DNA of 8,042 nt from Flectobacillus sp. Lineage in GTDB: Bacteria > Bacteroidota > Bacteroidia > Cytophagales > Spirosomataceae. The position numbers and the translations under genes are program-made. The notes under the pieces are model-generated. The model searched no databases. It had not been told where the DNA came from and saw nothing but the letters and a program-made list of their open reading frames with translations. The stretch covers positions 1 through 8,042 of the forward strand of contig JARXAV010000233.1 of the NCBI GenBank assembly GCA_029865665.1, in the 5' to 3' direction. Below, in pieces: positions 1 through 6,925 of this stretch; position 1 is the stretch's first letter, and each line of letters begins with the position of its first letter.

Positions 1-243
1 GGAAAAGTTAAGGCAATTATTATCGATGTCTATATTGAAAAACAAAGTACGGTGGGCGGTCTGCTGAATGAATTCAAATCCTACTTTGATAAGAAATATG
101 GGCAGGGCGTTGAAACTGAAAAAGCTACCTCTTGGGAATTACCAGATAAAGAGAATAGCTTGGTTATTCAGAATGTTAGTACGCAAAAAGACCCTGGTTT
201 AAAAATCGTTTTTGCCAAAATAGGCGACAAAGCATTACAATAA
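1..243 (+). CDS. C-terminal end of an unrecognised protein (5' truncated)
   Basis: The reading frame is open from base 1 to a TAA stop at 241-243 and gives 80 residues. There is a GTG at 52, but the upstream codons (GKVKAIIIDVYIEKQST) also read as normal protein, so the gene almost certainly begins outside the window. The visible part alternates beta-like stretches (KAIIIDVYI, NSLVIQNV, LKIVFAKI) with an amphipathic helix (LLNEFKSYFDKKYG). The pattern of a helix ending in KKYG followed by beta strands recalls the C-terminal half of small exported or lipoprotein domains of about 100-150 residues, but this is a fold-level impression and not a family assignment. It is followed at once by a strong terminator, so it is the last gene of its transcript. 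Function unknown. Confidence 0.75.
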   Translation, partial: GKVKAIIIDVYIEKQSTVGGLLNEFKSYFDKKYGQGVETEKATSWELPDKENSLVIQNVSTQKDPGLKIVFAKIGDKALQ

Positions 244-282
244 AAAAGGTGGCATATCGAAATCGATATGCCACCTTTTTTT
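242..282. terminator. Bidirectional rho-independent terminator
   Basis: A perfect 12-bp stem GGTGGCATATCG (248-259) pairs with CGATATGCCACC (264-275) around a 4-nt loop. It is preceded by six A and followed by seven T, so it can terminate in both directions. It overlaps the stop codon of the + strand gene and lies 27 bp beyond the end of the minus-strand ilvE, so it separates two convergent transcripts. Confidence 0.92.
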
Positions 283-308
283 GCTAATACGTAATAAGAC
301 GCTACTAA

Positions 309-1373
309 CTATACTTTATAAACCCATCCACGAGTATCTTCAATGTTACCCAAGCGAATGTTGTTAATTTCGTTGTAAATTCTTTTCGAGAAAGCATCCT
401 CAGGACTTGCTGGCAATTCATAGTCAACACCCTCAAAACCGATTGTTGAAATTGGAGCAATCACGGCAGCAGTACCTGCACCGAACGCTTCTTTTACAGA
501 ACCATTTTTAATACCTTCGATTAATTCAGCAACAGCCAATTGACGCTCTTCTACTTTCATTCCCCAATCCTTTGCTACTGTAATAACTGATCTACGAGTA
601 ATACCGTCTAAGATTGTATCGCCAGTTGGAGCGGTTACTAAGGTATCGCCAATGACAAACATTAAGTTCATTGTTCCAGCTTCTTCAACATATTGATGCG
701 TAGCAGCATCTGTCCAAATAATTTGGTCATAACCTGCATCGTTTGCTAATTTAGTAGGATACAAAGAGCCACCATAGTTCCCTGCATTTTTAGAGAAACC
801 AACGCCACCCTGAGCAGAACGAATGTATTGCGTTTCGACTTTAACTCTCAATGGTTTTGTATAATAAGAACCAACGGGGCAGTTAAAGATGATAAAACGA
901 TACGTTTTAGAAGGAGTTACCCCTACGTACTCGTCCGTTGAGAACATAAATGGACGAATGTACATTGAACAACCTGGTTTTGCAGGAATCCAAGCAGCAT
1001 CCAAACGTAACAATTCGGTAAGCCCTTCCATGAACATATTTTCTGGAATTTCAGGCATACACATACGTACAGCAGACTGATTCAAACGGTTAAGATTAGC
1101 TTGTGGTCTAAAAACAAGTACCTCACCCGCTGCATTTTTATAGGCTTTCATTCCCTCAAAAATAGCTTGTCCATAGTGTAGGGACATCATAGCAGGGCTG
1201 AAAGTAATAGGGCCATACGGCACAATTTGTGGTGTTTGCCAAGCACCATCTTTATAATCAATGACCAACATGTGGTCAGCAAAGGTGCGTCCAAAAACAA
1301 GGTTGTCAAAATCAACCGTATCAATCCTCGACTTCTCTATCGGATGGATTTCGATTTGCAATGTATCCGTCAT
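309..1373 (-). CDS. ilvE: Branched-chain-amino-acid aminotransferase (IlvE)
   Basis: This PLP-dependent, fold-type IV transaminase interconverts leucine, isoleucine and valine with their 2-oxo acids, using 2-oxoglutarate/glutamate, in the cytoplasm. The 354 residues fit the longer IlvE class shared with eukaryotic BCATs. Visible signatures are the substrate-side block SPAMMSLHYGQAIFEGMKAY (59-78), YIRPFMFSTDEYVGV (138-152), the Schiff-base lysine K195 in GFSKNAGNYGGSLYPTKLA, the PLP-ring glutamate in EEAGTMNLMFV (E231, with T234 and N236), and the phosphate-binding TILDGITRRSV (253-263). The C-terminus GWVYKV resembles the usual family ending. The ATG at 1373 gives a complete N-terminus, and no Shine-Dalgarno is evident, as is normal for Bacteroidota. 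It starts 18 bp after the adenosyltransferase stop and is probably cotranscribed with it. Nothing links the two functions beyond position. No catalytic residue is missing. Confidence 0.96.
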   Translation of the reverse strand: MTDTLQIEIHPIEKSRIDTVDFDNLVFGRTFADHMLVIDYKDGAWQTPQIVPYGPITFSPAMMSLHYGQAIFEGMKAYKNAAGEVLVFRPQANLNRLNQSAVRMCMPEIPENMFMEGLTELLRLDAAWIPAKPGCSMYIRPFMFSTDEYVGVTPSKTYRFIIFNCPVGSYYTKPLRVKVETQYIRSAQGGVGFSKNAGNYGGSLYPTKLANDAGYDQIIWTDAATHQYVEEAGTMNLMFVIGDTLVTAPTGDTILDGITRRSVITVAKDWGMKVEERQLAVAELIEGIKNGSVKEAFGAGTAAVIAPISTIGFEGVDYELPASPEDAFSKRIYNEINNIRLGNIEDTRGWVYKV

Positions 1374-1391
1374 AATACTAAAAATTTAAAA

Positions 1392-1943
1392 TTAATGTAC
1401 TCTAGGTTTCCAAGCTGTCTCCTCAATGCCGAGTTCTTGTGCCATCTTTCTACAAAGTACAAAAAGATAATCTGAAAGCCTATTCAAATATGTAATAACT
1501 AAGGTATTTACGTCTGATTCTTCGGCCATTCTGATTACATTCCGTTCTGCTCTACGGCATACCGTTCTGGCAAGATGTCCGAAAGATATGGATGGATGCC
1601 CACCCGGTAAGATAAAAAAACGCATGGGTTCGAGTGCCTCATCCATACTATCCATTTCCTGTTCTAACAAGTCAATATCACTCATTAGCAAATCAGGTAA
1701 TTGTTTACGAGTTTGTTCTGGTTCGGAAGCCAAAATTGCTCCAATCGTAAATAAACGATCTTGAATTTCCTTTAATACTTCTTTCCGAATCGAATTAACT
1801 TCTTGATCCCGAAGCATTCCGATATAAGAATTTAGTTCGTCCACCGTTCCGTACGCCTCGATACGCAATTCCGCTTTAGAAATTCGAGAACCACCCACTA
1901 AAGACGTAAAGCCTTTATCTCCTGTTTTAGTATAAATTTTCAT
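1392..1943 (-). CDS. PduO-type ATP:cob(I)alamin adenosyltransferase
   Basis: This cytoplasmic enzyme transfers the adenosyl group of ATP to cob(I)alamin (or cob(I)yrinate diamide), making the coenzyme B12 used by enzymes such as methylmalonyl-CoA mutase. The PduO/MMAB family is recognised by the N-terminal ATP-binding loop YTKTGDKGFTSLVGGSR (residues 4-20), EAYGTVDELNSYIG, and the C-terminal helices ARTVCRRAERNV and YLNRLSDYLFVLCR. Length (183 aa) is typical of single-domain members. The frame stays open upstream to a TTG at 1970, but I choose the ATG at 1943 because it places MKIYTKTGDKG at the N-terminus as in relatives, and the nine extra codons resemble nothing. No B12 box of a cobalamin riboswitch was seen upstream. 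A Bacteroidota-type promoter lies about 225 bp upstream. ilvE follows 18 bp downstream. Confidence 0.94.
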   Translation of the reverse strand: MKIYTKTGDKGFTSLVGGSRISKAELRIEAYGTVDELNSYIGMLRDQEVNSIRKEVLKEIQDRLFTIGAILASEPEQTRKQLPDLLMSDIDLLEQEMDSMDEALEPMRFFILPGGHPSISFGHLARTVCRRAERNVIRMAEESDVNTLVITYLNRLSDYLFVLCRKMAQELGIEETAWKPRVH

Positions 1944-2168
1944 CTGATTATAATGTTCAGTTATTTTCAATGGTATCAGATGGAATGCCTAATCATACTT
2001 CCGTGTATTAAAGTTTTTGAAATAGGCGTTTCATTATTTGTTGAGAAAACGAATTTCCACTTTAATTTGCTCAGCCTAAATGCTAGTAACAAACTGATAT
2101 AGAATACAAAGCTATGTTTTTTTGAGAAGTTTTACTCAATAAAAATTGAAAAATGGCAATATTCAGTC

Positions 2169-2199
2169 CAAAGATAGTTTTAAACAAAAAATTAGTCAA
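2169..2199 (-). promoter_or_regulatory. Candidate Bacteroidota housekeeping promoter for the adenosyltransferase-ilvE pair
   Basis: Read on the minus strand, TTG (2199-2197) is followed after 20 nt by TATCTTTG (2176-2169). This matches the Bacteroidota primary-sigma consensus of TTTG/TTG near -33 and TAnnTTTG near -7. Transcription would begin a few bases downstream, near 2163, leaving a leader of about 220 nt before the ATG at 1943. The long leader is a reason for caution. Such motifs also occur by chance in AT-rich DNA. Confidence 0.45.
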
Positions 2200-2220
2200 T
2201 AAACAAGGCTTTCATTATCA

Positions 2221-2244
2221 ATAACTTAATCTTGTTCAAGTTAT
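2221..2244. repeat. Inverted repeat, 7-bp arms
   Basis: ATAACTT (2221-2227) and AAGTTAT (2238-2244) are exact reverse complements around a 10-nt centre that itself contains CTTG-TT-CAAG. The size and spacing would suit a dimeric repressor site between the divergent genes. It is only a sequence observation, and AT-rich repeats of this length can arise by chance. Confidence 0.3.
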
Positions 2245-2449
2245 TATCTTGTTTGTTATCGTCTATAAAAACCACCATCGAATCTAAATCTTGTATTTTA
2301 TAAATGACACGAAGAAAAACGATAATCATTAGAAAACCTGCCTATTCTCCCCTAATTTTGTGGCAACTAAATATAAGCAATGAATCAATCGGTCGATGCA
2401 ATAGCGAGTCTTCTATTTTGAACGCTAAAAACAAAGGCCTACCACAACC

Positions 2450-2959
2450 ATGAGTATAGAATTTTTTATTGCCCGTACCTTGCGTTATGTTTCGGCATTT
2501 GCATTCGCAATCGTTTTACTTTTTACTTACAGAGGACTACCTGACTACACGGCTGTACATTTTAATGCTGCTGGTCGTGGTGATGCAGTATTGCCTAAAG
2601 AACAACTTTTTTATGTTGTTGGAGGGATTATTTTCATGCTCAATATTCTTCCAGTTATACTGGCAAAAGCACTCGAAAAACTTCCAATTTCTTTTTTCCA
2701 AAAGCTCCCTTATAAAAATTGGTTAGCTAACGAAAAAGAGTTCAAGGCAAGTTTAGTGAACTGGATTTATTTTCTACCAACCTTAGCGAATGTGTTTACG
2801 ATTTTTGCGTTGAAATCGCTATTAACACTCAACGACGAACGAACATTTAACACAGATTATACGTATTTACCAGTTGTGGGTACGGTAGCTTTTTTAATTT
2901 GGTTGTTCTACTTTCCTGCAAAATTAAGTTTCACACAACCTACACCAGTAGAAGAATAA
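2450..2959 (+). CDS. Four-helix membrane protein, DUF1648-like
   Basis: Predicted inner-membrane protein of 169 residues. Four hydrophobic segments are visible, at about residues 11-29, 53-73, 103-125 and 139-158, with no cleavable signal peptide. Between helices 1 and 2 sits LPDYTAVHFNAAGRGDAVLP (30-49). This carries the P-x4-HFN-x2-G-x-GD pattern of DUF1648, the short motif found in SdpI-like and related small membrane proteins, where an extracytoplasmic loop is expected. No catalytic residues can be named. The ATG at 2450 is the first in frame, and no Shine-Dalgarno is seen. The stop is only 7 bp before the ATG of the QueA-family gene, so the two are very likely cotranscribed. Whether that reflects a functional link (for example, uptake of a precursor) is unknown. 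Family membership is moderately secure; function is not. Confidence 0.82.
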   Translation: MSIEFFIARTLRYVSAFAFAIVLLFTYRGLPDYTAVHFNAAGRGDAVLPKEQLFYVVGGIIFMLNILPVILAKALEKLPISFFQKLPYKNWLANEKEFKASLVNWIYFLPTLANVFTIFALKSLLTLNDERTFNTDYTYLPVVGTVAFLIWLFYFPAKLSFTQPTPVEE

Positions 2960-2966
2960 GCGTACC

Positions 2967-4214
2967 ATGCCATCGTATTCAAGTGCTATTTTTGACATAA
3001 AGTTAACAGATTATACCTACGACCTCCCTGATGACAGAATTGCAAAATTCCCTCTTAATCAGCGAGATGAGTCTAAATTGCAAGTATATCAGCAAGGTAA
3101 AATCACACATACGCAATTTAAAGACATTGCCCGTTTTTTACCCGAAAACAGTTTATTAGTTTTCAATAATACAAAAGTTATTCCTGCCCGTATTCATTTT
3201 CAGAAGGTCTCGGGAGCTCATATTCAATTGTTTTTATTACACCCTGTTGCTCCGACACCCATCATTAACTTGGCCATGGAAGTGCAAGACACCTGTGTTT
3301 GGGAATGTATGATTGGCAATAGAAAACGCTGGAAAAGTAACGATGTATTAACTCAAACGATTCAACTGAGTAATTTAAACAATAGTCAAGTTGAAGTAAG
3401 TGCCAGCTGGGAAAATGAAGATGAAAATCATGTTCGTTTATCTTGGAAAAACATTTCTTCAACAGAACCGATTGCTTTTGTTGACGTGATTCAAGCATTG
3501 GGAGAAATACCCCTTCCGCCTTATTTGAATAGAGAGACTGAAGAATCGGATTACGAAACGTACCAAACCGTTTATAGCCAAAAAAAAGGAGCTGTTGCTG
3601 CCCCTACGGCTGGACTACATTTTACGGAGCGGGTTTTGCAGGAATTGCTCGACAAAGGTTTTAAGCAAGACTATCTTACGCTTCATGTGGGTGCTGGAAC
3701 GTTTCAACCCATCAAAGTATCGACCATTGTGGAACATAGAATGCACAATGAACAATTGGTTTTTAGTAGGGAAAATATCCTGCAACTAATCGAAAATGAA
3801 GGAAATGTTATTCCTGTAGGAACGACTTCTATGCGTGCCTTAGAAAGTTTGTACTGGTATGGAGTATTATTACTAAAGACTGAAAATCCAGCCTTTTTCA
3901 TTGAAAAACTATACCCCTACGAACATCAAGAAAGCTCGTTACCGTCAAGTAAAGAAGCCCTTGAACGCATCTTGATTGAGATGGATCAGCAGGGAGTGAG
4001 CGAACTGACTGGAGAAACCGAAATTTTTATTTTCCCAGGTTATACATTCCGTATTTGTAAAGGAATTATTACTAATTATCACCAACCTGAAAGTACGCTG
4101 ATTTTATTAATTGCTGCTTTAATCGGAGAAGATTGGCGAAAAGTATATCAAGAAGCAATGGATAAAGAATACCGTTTTCTGAGTTACGGTGATTCTTCCC
4201 TGTTATTGCCTTAA
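2967..4214 (+). CDS. queA: QueA-family S-adenosylmethionine:tRNA ribosyltransferase-isomerase, long variant
   Basis: QueA transfers and isomerises the ribosyl moiety of S-adenosylmethionine onto preQ1 in tRNA, forming epoxyqueuosine at the wobble position of GUN anticodons. Conserved blocks are YDLPDDRIAKFPLNQRDESKL (18-38), FNNTKVIPAR (66-75), GEIPLPPYLNRE (179-190), YQTVYSQKKGAVAAPTAGLHFTE (199-221), LHVGAGTFQPI (239-249), GTTSMRALES (285-294), TNYHQPESTL (369-378) and RFLSYGDSSLL (403-413). At 415 residues it is about 60 longer than usual QueA (around 350). The extra length lies mainly in roughly 40 residues after ALES (about 295-350) and a smaller insertion after SGAHIQLFLL (about 92-107). 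It also has a 10-residue N-terminal extension; no other start fits. It follows the membrane-protein gene by 7 bp and ends in a terminator. The family is certain. It may be a second, paralogous type, so the canonical reaction is inferred and not shown. Confidence 0.9.
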   Translation: MPSYSSAIFDIKLTDYTYDLPDDRIAKFPLNQRDESKLQVYQQGKITHTQFKDIARFLPENSLLVFNNTKVIPARIHFQKVSGAHIQLFLLHPVAPTPIINLAMEVQDTCVWECMIGNRKRWKSNDVLTQTIQLSNLNNSQVEVSASWENEDENHVRLSWKNISSTEPIAFVDVIQALGEIPLPPYLNRETEESDYETYQTVYSQKKGAVAAPTAGLHFTERVLQELLDKGFKQDYLTLHVGAGTFQPIKVSTIVEHRMHNEQLVFSRENILQLIENEGNVIPVGTTSMRALESLYWYGVLLLKTENPAFFIEKLYPYEHQESSLPSSKEALERILIEMDQQGVSELTGETEIFIFPGYTFRICKGIITNYHQPESTLILLIAALIGEDWRKVYQEAMDKEYRFLSYGDSSLLLP

Positions 4215-4215
4215 T

Positions 4216-4250
4216 AAAAAAACGACTGACATTACATCAGTCGTTTTTTT
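4216..4250. terminator. Bidirectional rho-independent terminator
   Basis: CGACTGA (4223-4229) pairs with TCAGTCG (4237-4243) around a 7-nt loop, flanked by seven A on the left and seven T on the right. The symmetry allows termination of both the + strand queA transcript, which stops at 4214, and the convergent glucosaminidase transcript, which stops at 4264. Confidence 0.92.
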
Positions 4251-4263
4251 ATTTCATTTAACA

Positions 4264-5412
4264 TCAATCATATTGGTATAAATTATATTTTTCCATCAAA
4301 GGACCAATCTTTTCTAAGTAAAAACTAGGGCCTTTAGTTGTATAGCCATTTTCTGCAATTTCATATACAAACTGAAGCGAGGCTTCTTTCTTACTCAATC
4401 CAGCATTGATATTAGCCTGGTATTTATCTGCTACCTGTCTATAATCACGAGGCCATTTGCCTGTCTGGAATAATATGACTTCGCTCACAAAAAAGTCGAT
4501 AGATTCATTCCATGAAGCAAATACTTGATACCAGTTATCTCTACGATTACGTTCTTCAAAAATAAGCTGTTTGGTTGGCAAACGCTTGAGAATTTTCACC
4601 CTTCCATCATCTTCATCGGGTTGTCCCTTCAACTGCCAAGCATTAGCTGCCGAAGCACCGTTCCAGATTTTAAGACCAAAAATATTATTGGCATAAACCG
4701 CTGTACGAGTATAGCCTGCACCACTTTCCAAAATAGCAATACCCATAATAGCACTCGCAGGTAATTTATATTGATGAGCAACACGAATAACTTCGTCTTT
4801 AATATCCAAAATAAAAGCCATTTCCTCCGCAGCCGTCGGGTGTCCCGTTGCCGCAAGATACACATTATCATTTAGTCCTTTTTGTTCGTTTTCTAGGGGC
4901 GTAGTTAAAAAACGTAATGACTGATTCTTTGCATTCGTCACCTGTAAAAAAGGAACATTCCCTGGTTTAGAAGCAGGCTCTACTCTGGGCGGCACTACTA
5001 CAGGATAATATGCCATCTGATCTGTTGACCTTGGCTTTGTAGGTATTCTTCCACTTTTCGGACGTTCAGTGGTAATGACCCCATAAAAACGAGCAATGGT
5101 ATCGTTATTGATATTGATACATGCAAAGGTTAATGGTCTATTTTTTCCTACCCCAGAAAAGGTAAAAGCCAATTCACCATACCCGTTATCTATTCTTGCA
5201 CTACCTAATCCTTTATCTTCTATCAATACCCGAACACGATCAATTTGTTCGACAGAACTTGAAATCTTAAAAATGGTTTCATGGTCTAAAATGGTCGTTT
5301 TTCTTGGAAACGTAACTTTCAATCTTCCATTATAGCCAACAACGGTTTGTTCTTGAGCATTAGCGGCCATAGAGCCAAAGAACAATGCTATTATTACTAG
5401 ATATTTATACAT
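4264..5412 (-). CDS. Exported glucosaminidase-domain peptidoglycan hydrolase
   Basis: Predicted secreted or periplasmic muramidase/N-acetylglucosaminidase acting on the glycan strands of peptidoglycan. Residues 1-19 form a signal peptide (hydrophobic YLVIIALFFGSMAA, ANA cleavage site before Q20). Residues about 21-115 are beta-rich and match no family I can name. A proline-rich linker (about 118-150) follows. The glucosaminidase domain (PF01832 type) spans about 200-375: YKLPASAIMGIAILESGAG (215-233) with the expected catalytic glutamate E229, then the NNIFGLK signature (242-248), FASWNESIDFF (298-308) and a C-terminal YLEKIGPLMEKY. No LysM or SH3b wall-binding domain is seen. The 382 residues appear complete from the ATG at 5412. 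The gene stands alone, convergent with queA. The 220 bp upstream (5413-5632) hold only a poor minus-strand -7 match, CATCTTTG at 5477-5484. A role in growth or separation is inference. Confidence 0.88.
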   Translation of the reverse strand: MYKYLVIIALFFGSMAANAQEQTVVGYNGRLKVTFPRKTTILDHETIFKISSSVEQIDRVRVLIEDKGLGSARIDNGYGELAFTFSGVGKNRPLTFACININNDTIARFYGVITTERPKSGRIPTKPRSTDQMAYYPVVVPPRVEPASKPGNVPFLQVTNAKNQSLRFLTTPLENEQKGLNDNVYLAATGHPTAAEEMAFILDIKDEVIRVAHQYKLPASAIMGIAILESGAGYTRTAVYANNIFGLKIWNGASAANAWQLKGQPDEDDGRVKILKRLPTKQLIFEERNRRDNWYQVFASWNESIDFFVSEVILFQTGKWPRDYRQVADKYQANINAGLSKKEASLQFVYEIAENGYTTKGPSFYLEKIGPLMEKYNLYQYD

Positions 5413-5632
5413 ATTTTTTGAAATAAAGGTAGTTATAATGAGTTAAATGAGTTTAAGTAGTCAGTAGTTTAACGTTCAAAGATGTCACTAAGCAGCTTTT
5501 TTAATGACTGATGCTCTATTTTGATGCAATTAATACGATAAACTAGTTACCAACGAGTACCTAATCACTTGCAATTATATAAAAGAATGGCTCTATAGTT
5601 ATTCGGCTATGTACTAAGAACTACTAATTGAA

Positions 5633-6907
5633 TTAATAGTCATAATAATTGTGCCAATCTTTTTTTAGTTTCTGTCTTATTTTATCTTCGGCGGTATTTG
5701 CCTGTGGATCAAATAATTTCTTACCTTGAACGTCGTCAGGAAGAAAATGTTGTGCAGCGAAATTTCCTTCAAAATCATGTGCATACAGATAACCCTTCCC
5801 ATAATTCAACTCTTTCATCAACTTTGTGGGAGCATTTCTTAGGGCTAAAGGAACAGGCAGATTACCCGTTTCTTTTACTAAAGCCTGAGCATTCCCAATA
5901 GCCAAGTAAGCAGAGTTACTTTTGGGAGAAGTAGCTAAATAAATAGCTGTTTGTGAAAGAATTATCCTCGATTCTGGCCAACCAACCGTCCTAACAGCTT
6001 GCTGACAAGTAGTTGCCATTAATAAGGCATTTGGATTGGCTAGTCCGATGTCTTCAGATGCTGAAATTATCAATCGTCTAGCAATAAACTCGATGTCTTC
6101 GCCTCCTTCAATCATACGAGCAAGCCAGTAAACGGCAGCGTTGGGATCTGAACCTCGAATGGATTTTATGAATGCCGATATAATATCATAATGCTGTTCT
6201 CCATCTTTATCATAAGTAGCGATGTTTTGTTGGAGTTTATCCACAACCAACTCATTCGTTATTTCAAAGGTTTCGTCTCCCTGCTGAAAATTGGTAACTA
6301 ATTCTAAAATATTAAATAGTTTTCGCCCATCTCCGCCCGAAAACTGCAACATTGCCTCATATTCTTTAACCGCTATTTTTCTGTTTTTCAAAAAACTATC
6401 TTTCGCTAATGCTTGGTTAACCATACCTATCAAATCGTCTTTTTCAAGTGCTTTTAAAACATATACCTGACAACGAGACAGTAACGCAGAGATTACTTCA
6501 AAAGATGGATTTTCAGTGGTTGCACCAATAAGCGTAACAACTCCTTGCTCAACTGCTCCCAAAAGAGAATCTTGTTGGGATTTTGAAAAACGATGAATTT
6601 CATCAATGAATAAAATGGGCGATGGTGTGTCAAAAAAGCGTTGTTTCTTGGCATTTTCAATCGTCTCTCGAATATCTTTGACCCCTGCACTGATGGCAGA
6701 GAGCACATAAAAAGGACGCTTTAAGGTATGAGCAATAATCGTTGCTAAGGTAGTTTTGCCAACGCCTGGAGGTCCCCAAAGAATAAAAGATGGAATACGC
6801 CCCGACTCAACTGCTCGTCGAAGAACAGCCCCTTGACCAACCAGGTGTTGCTGCCCAACGTAATCATCGAGCGTCTGTGGACGCATTCTTTCGGCTAGTG
6901 GTTGCAT
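5633..6907 (-). CDS. rarA: RarA/MgsA AAA+ ATPase (replication-associated recombination protein)
   Basis: RarA (MgsA; WRNIP1 in humans) is a clamp-loader-like AAA+ ATPase acting at stalled replication forks and interacting with SSB in the cytoplasm. The 424 residues match the usual length. The N-terminus PLAERMRPQTLDDYVGQQHL is followed by Walker A GPPGVGKT (45-52), Walker B ILFIDEIH (98-105), sensor 1 GATTENPSFEV (128-138), the arginine-finger region LLSRC (R145), and sensor 2 GGDGRKLFNILE (R195). The family-specific C-terminal part contains SIRGSDPNAAVYWLARMIEGG (249-269), SASEDIGLANPNAL (282-295) and HFLPDDVQGKKLFDP (387-401). All ATPase motifs are intact. It starts at the ATG at 6907, 18 bp after the small exported-protein gene, so the two are likely cotranscribed. 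No convincing terminator was found in the 220 bp after its stop. Confidence 0.96.
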   Translation of the reverse strand: MQPLAERMRPQTLDDYVGQQHLVGQGAVLRRAVESGRIPSFILWGPPGVGKTTLATIIAHTLKRPFYVLSAISAGVKDIRETIENAKKQRFFDTPSPILFIDEIHRFSKSQQDSLLGAVEQGVVTLIGATTENPSFEVISALLSRCQVYVLKALEKDDLIGMVNQALAKDSFLKNRKIAVKEYEAMLQFSGGDGRKLFNILELVTNFQQGDETFEITNELVVDKLQQNIATYDKDGEQHYDIISAFIKSIRGSDPNAAVYWLARMIEGGEDIEFIARRLIISASEDIGLANPNALLMATTCQQAVRTVGWPESRIILSQTAIYLATSPKSNSAYLAIGNAQALVKETGNLPVPLALRNAPTKLMKELNYGKGYLYAHDFEGNFAAQHFLPDDVQGKKLFDPQANTAEDKIRQKLKKDWHNYYDY

Positions 6908-6925
6908 GGAACTTCGTTGAAATTA

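Larger units (their letters stand above)
1944..2449. other. Gene-free divergent intergenic region, 506 bp
   Basis: This region separates the minus-strand adenosyltransferase-ilvE pair from the + strand membrane-protein-queA pair and is very AT-rich. I see no coding-like frame in it. It contains a good minus-strand promoter candidate (2169-2199), an inverted repeat (2221-2244), and a weak + strand candidate, TAATTTTG at 2353-2360. That candidate fits the Bacteroidota TAnnTTTG -7 box but has no TTG about 20 bp upstream. It would give a leader of about 80 nt for the gene at 2450. Another box, TAGCTTTG on the minus strand (2107-2114), is less well placed. Confidence 0.6.

Noticed and set aside
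889..1080. 63-codon + strand open frame inside ilvE
   Set aside because: It lies entirely antisense to a clearly identified gene with full family motifs. It is an out-of-frame shadow, as are the other overlapping frames inside queA, the glucosaminidase and rarA.
2002..2014. 13-base word CGTGTATTAAAGT also present at 7340-7352, upstream of another minus-strand gene
   Set aside because: A single exact 13-mer match in 8 kb of AT-rich DNA is close to chance expectation. The two copies lie at different distances from their genes (59 versus 9 bp).
1944..2200. Cobalamin riboswitch upstream of the cob(I)alamin adenosyltransferase gene
   Set aside because: I looked for the B12-box core (GCCACTG or its complement) and for the expected multi-helix G/C-rich fold. 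The region is AT-rich with no such core.
2360..2449. preQ1 riboswitch in the leader of the membrane-protein-queA operon
   Set aside because: No short C-rich-loop hairpin followed by the A-rich pseudoknot tail is visible before the ATG at 2450.
5477..5484. Promoter for the glucosaminidase gene at CATCTTTG (minus strand)
   Set aside because: It has one mismatch to TAnnTTTG and no TTG about 20 bp upstream, so it is too weak to annotate as a site.
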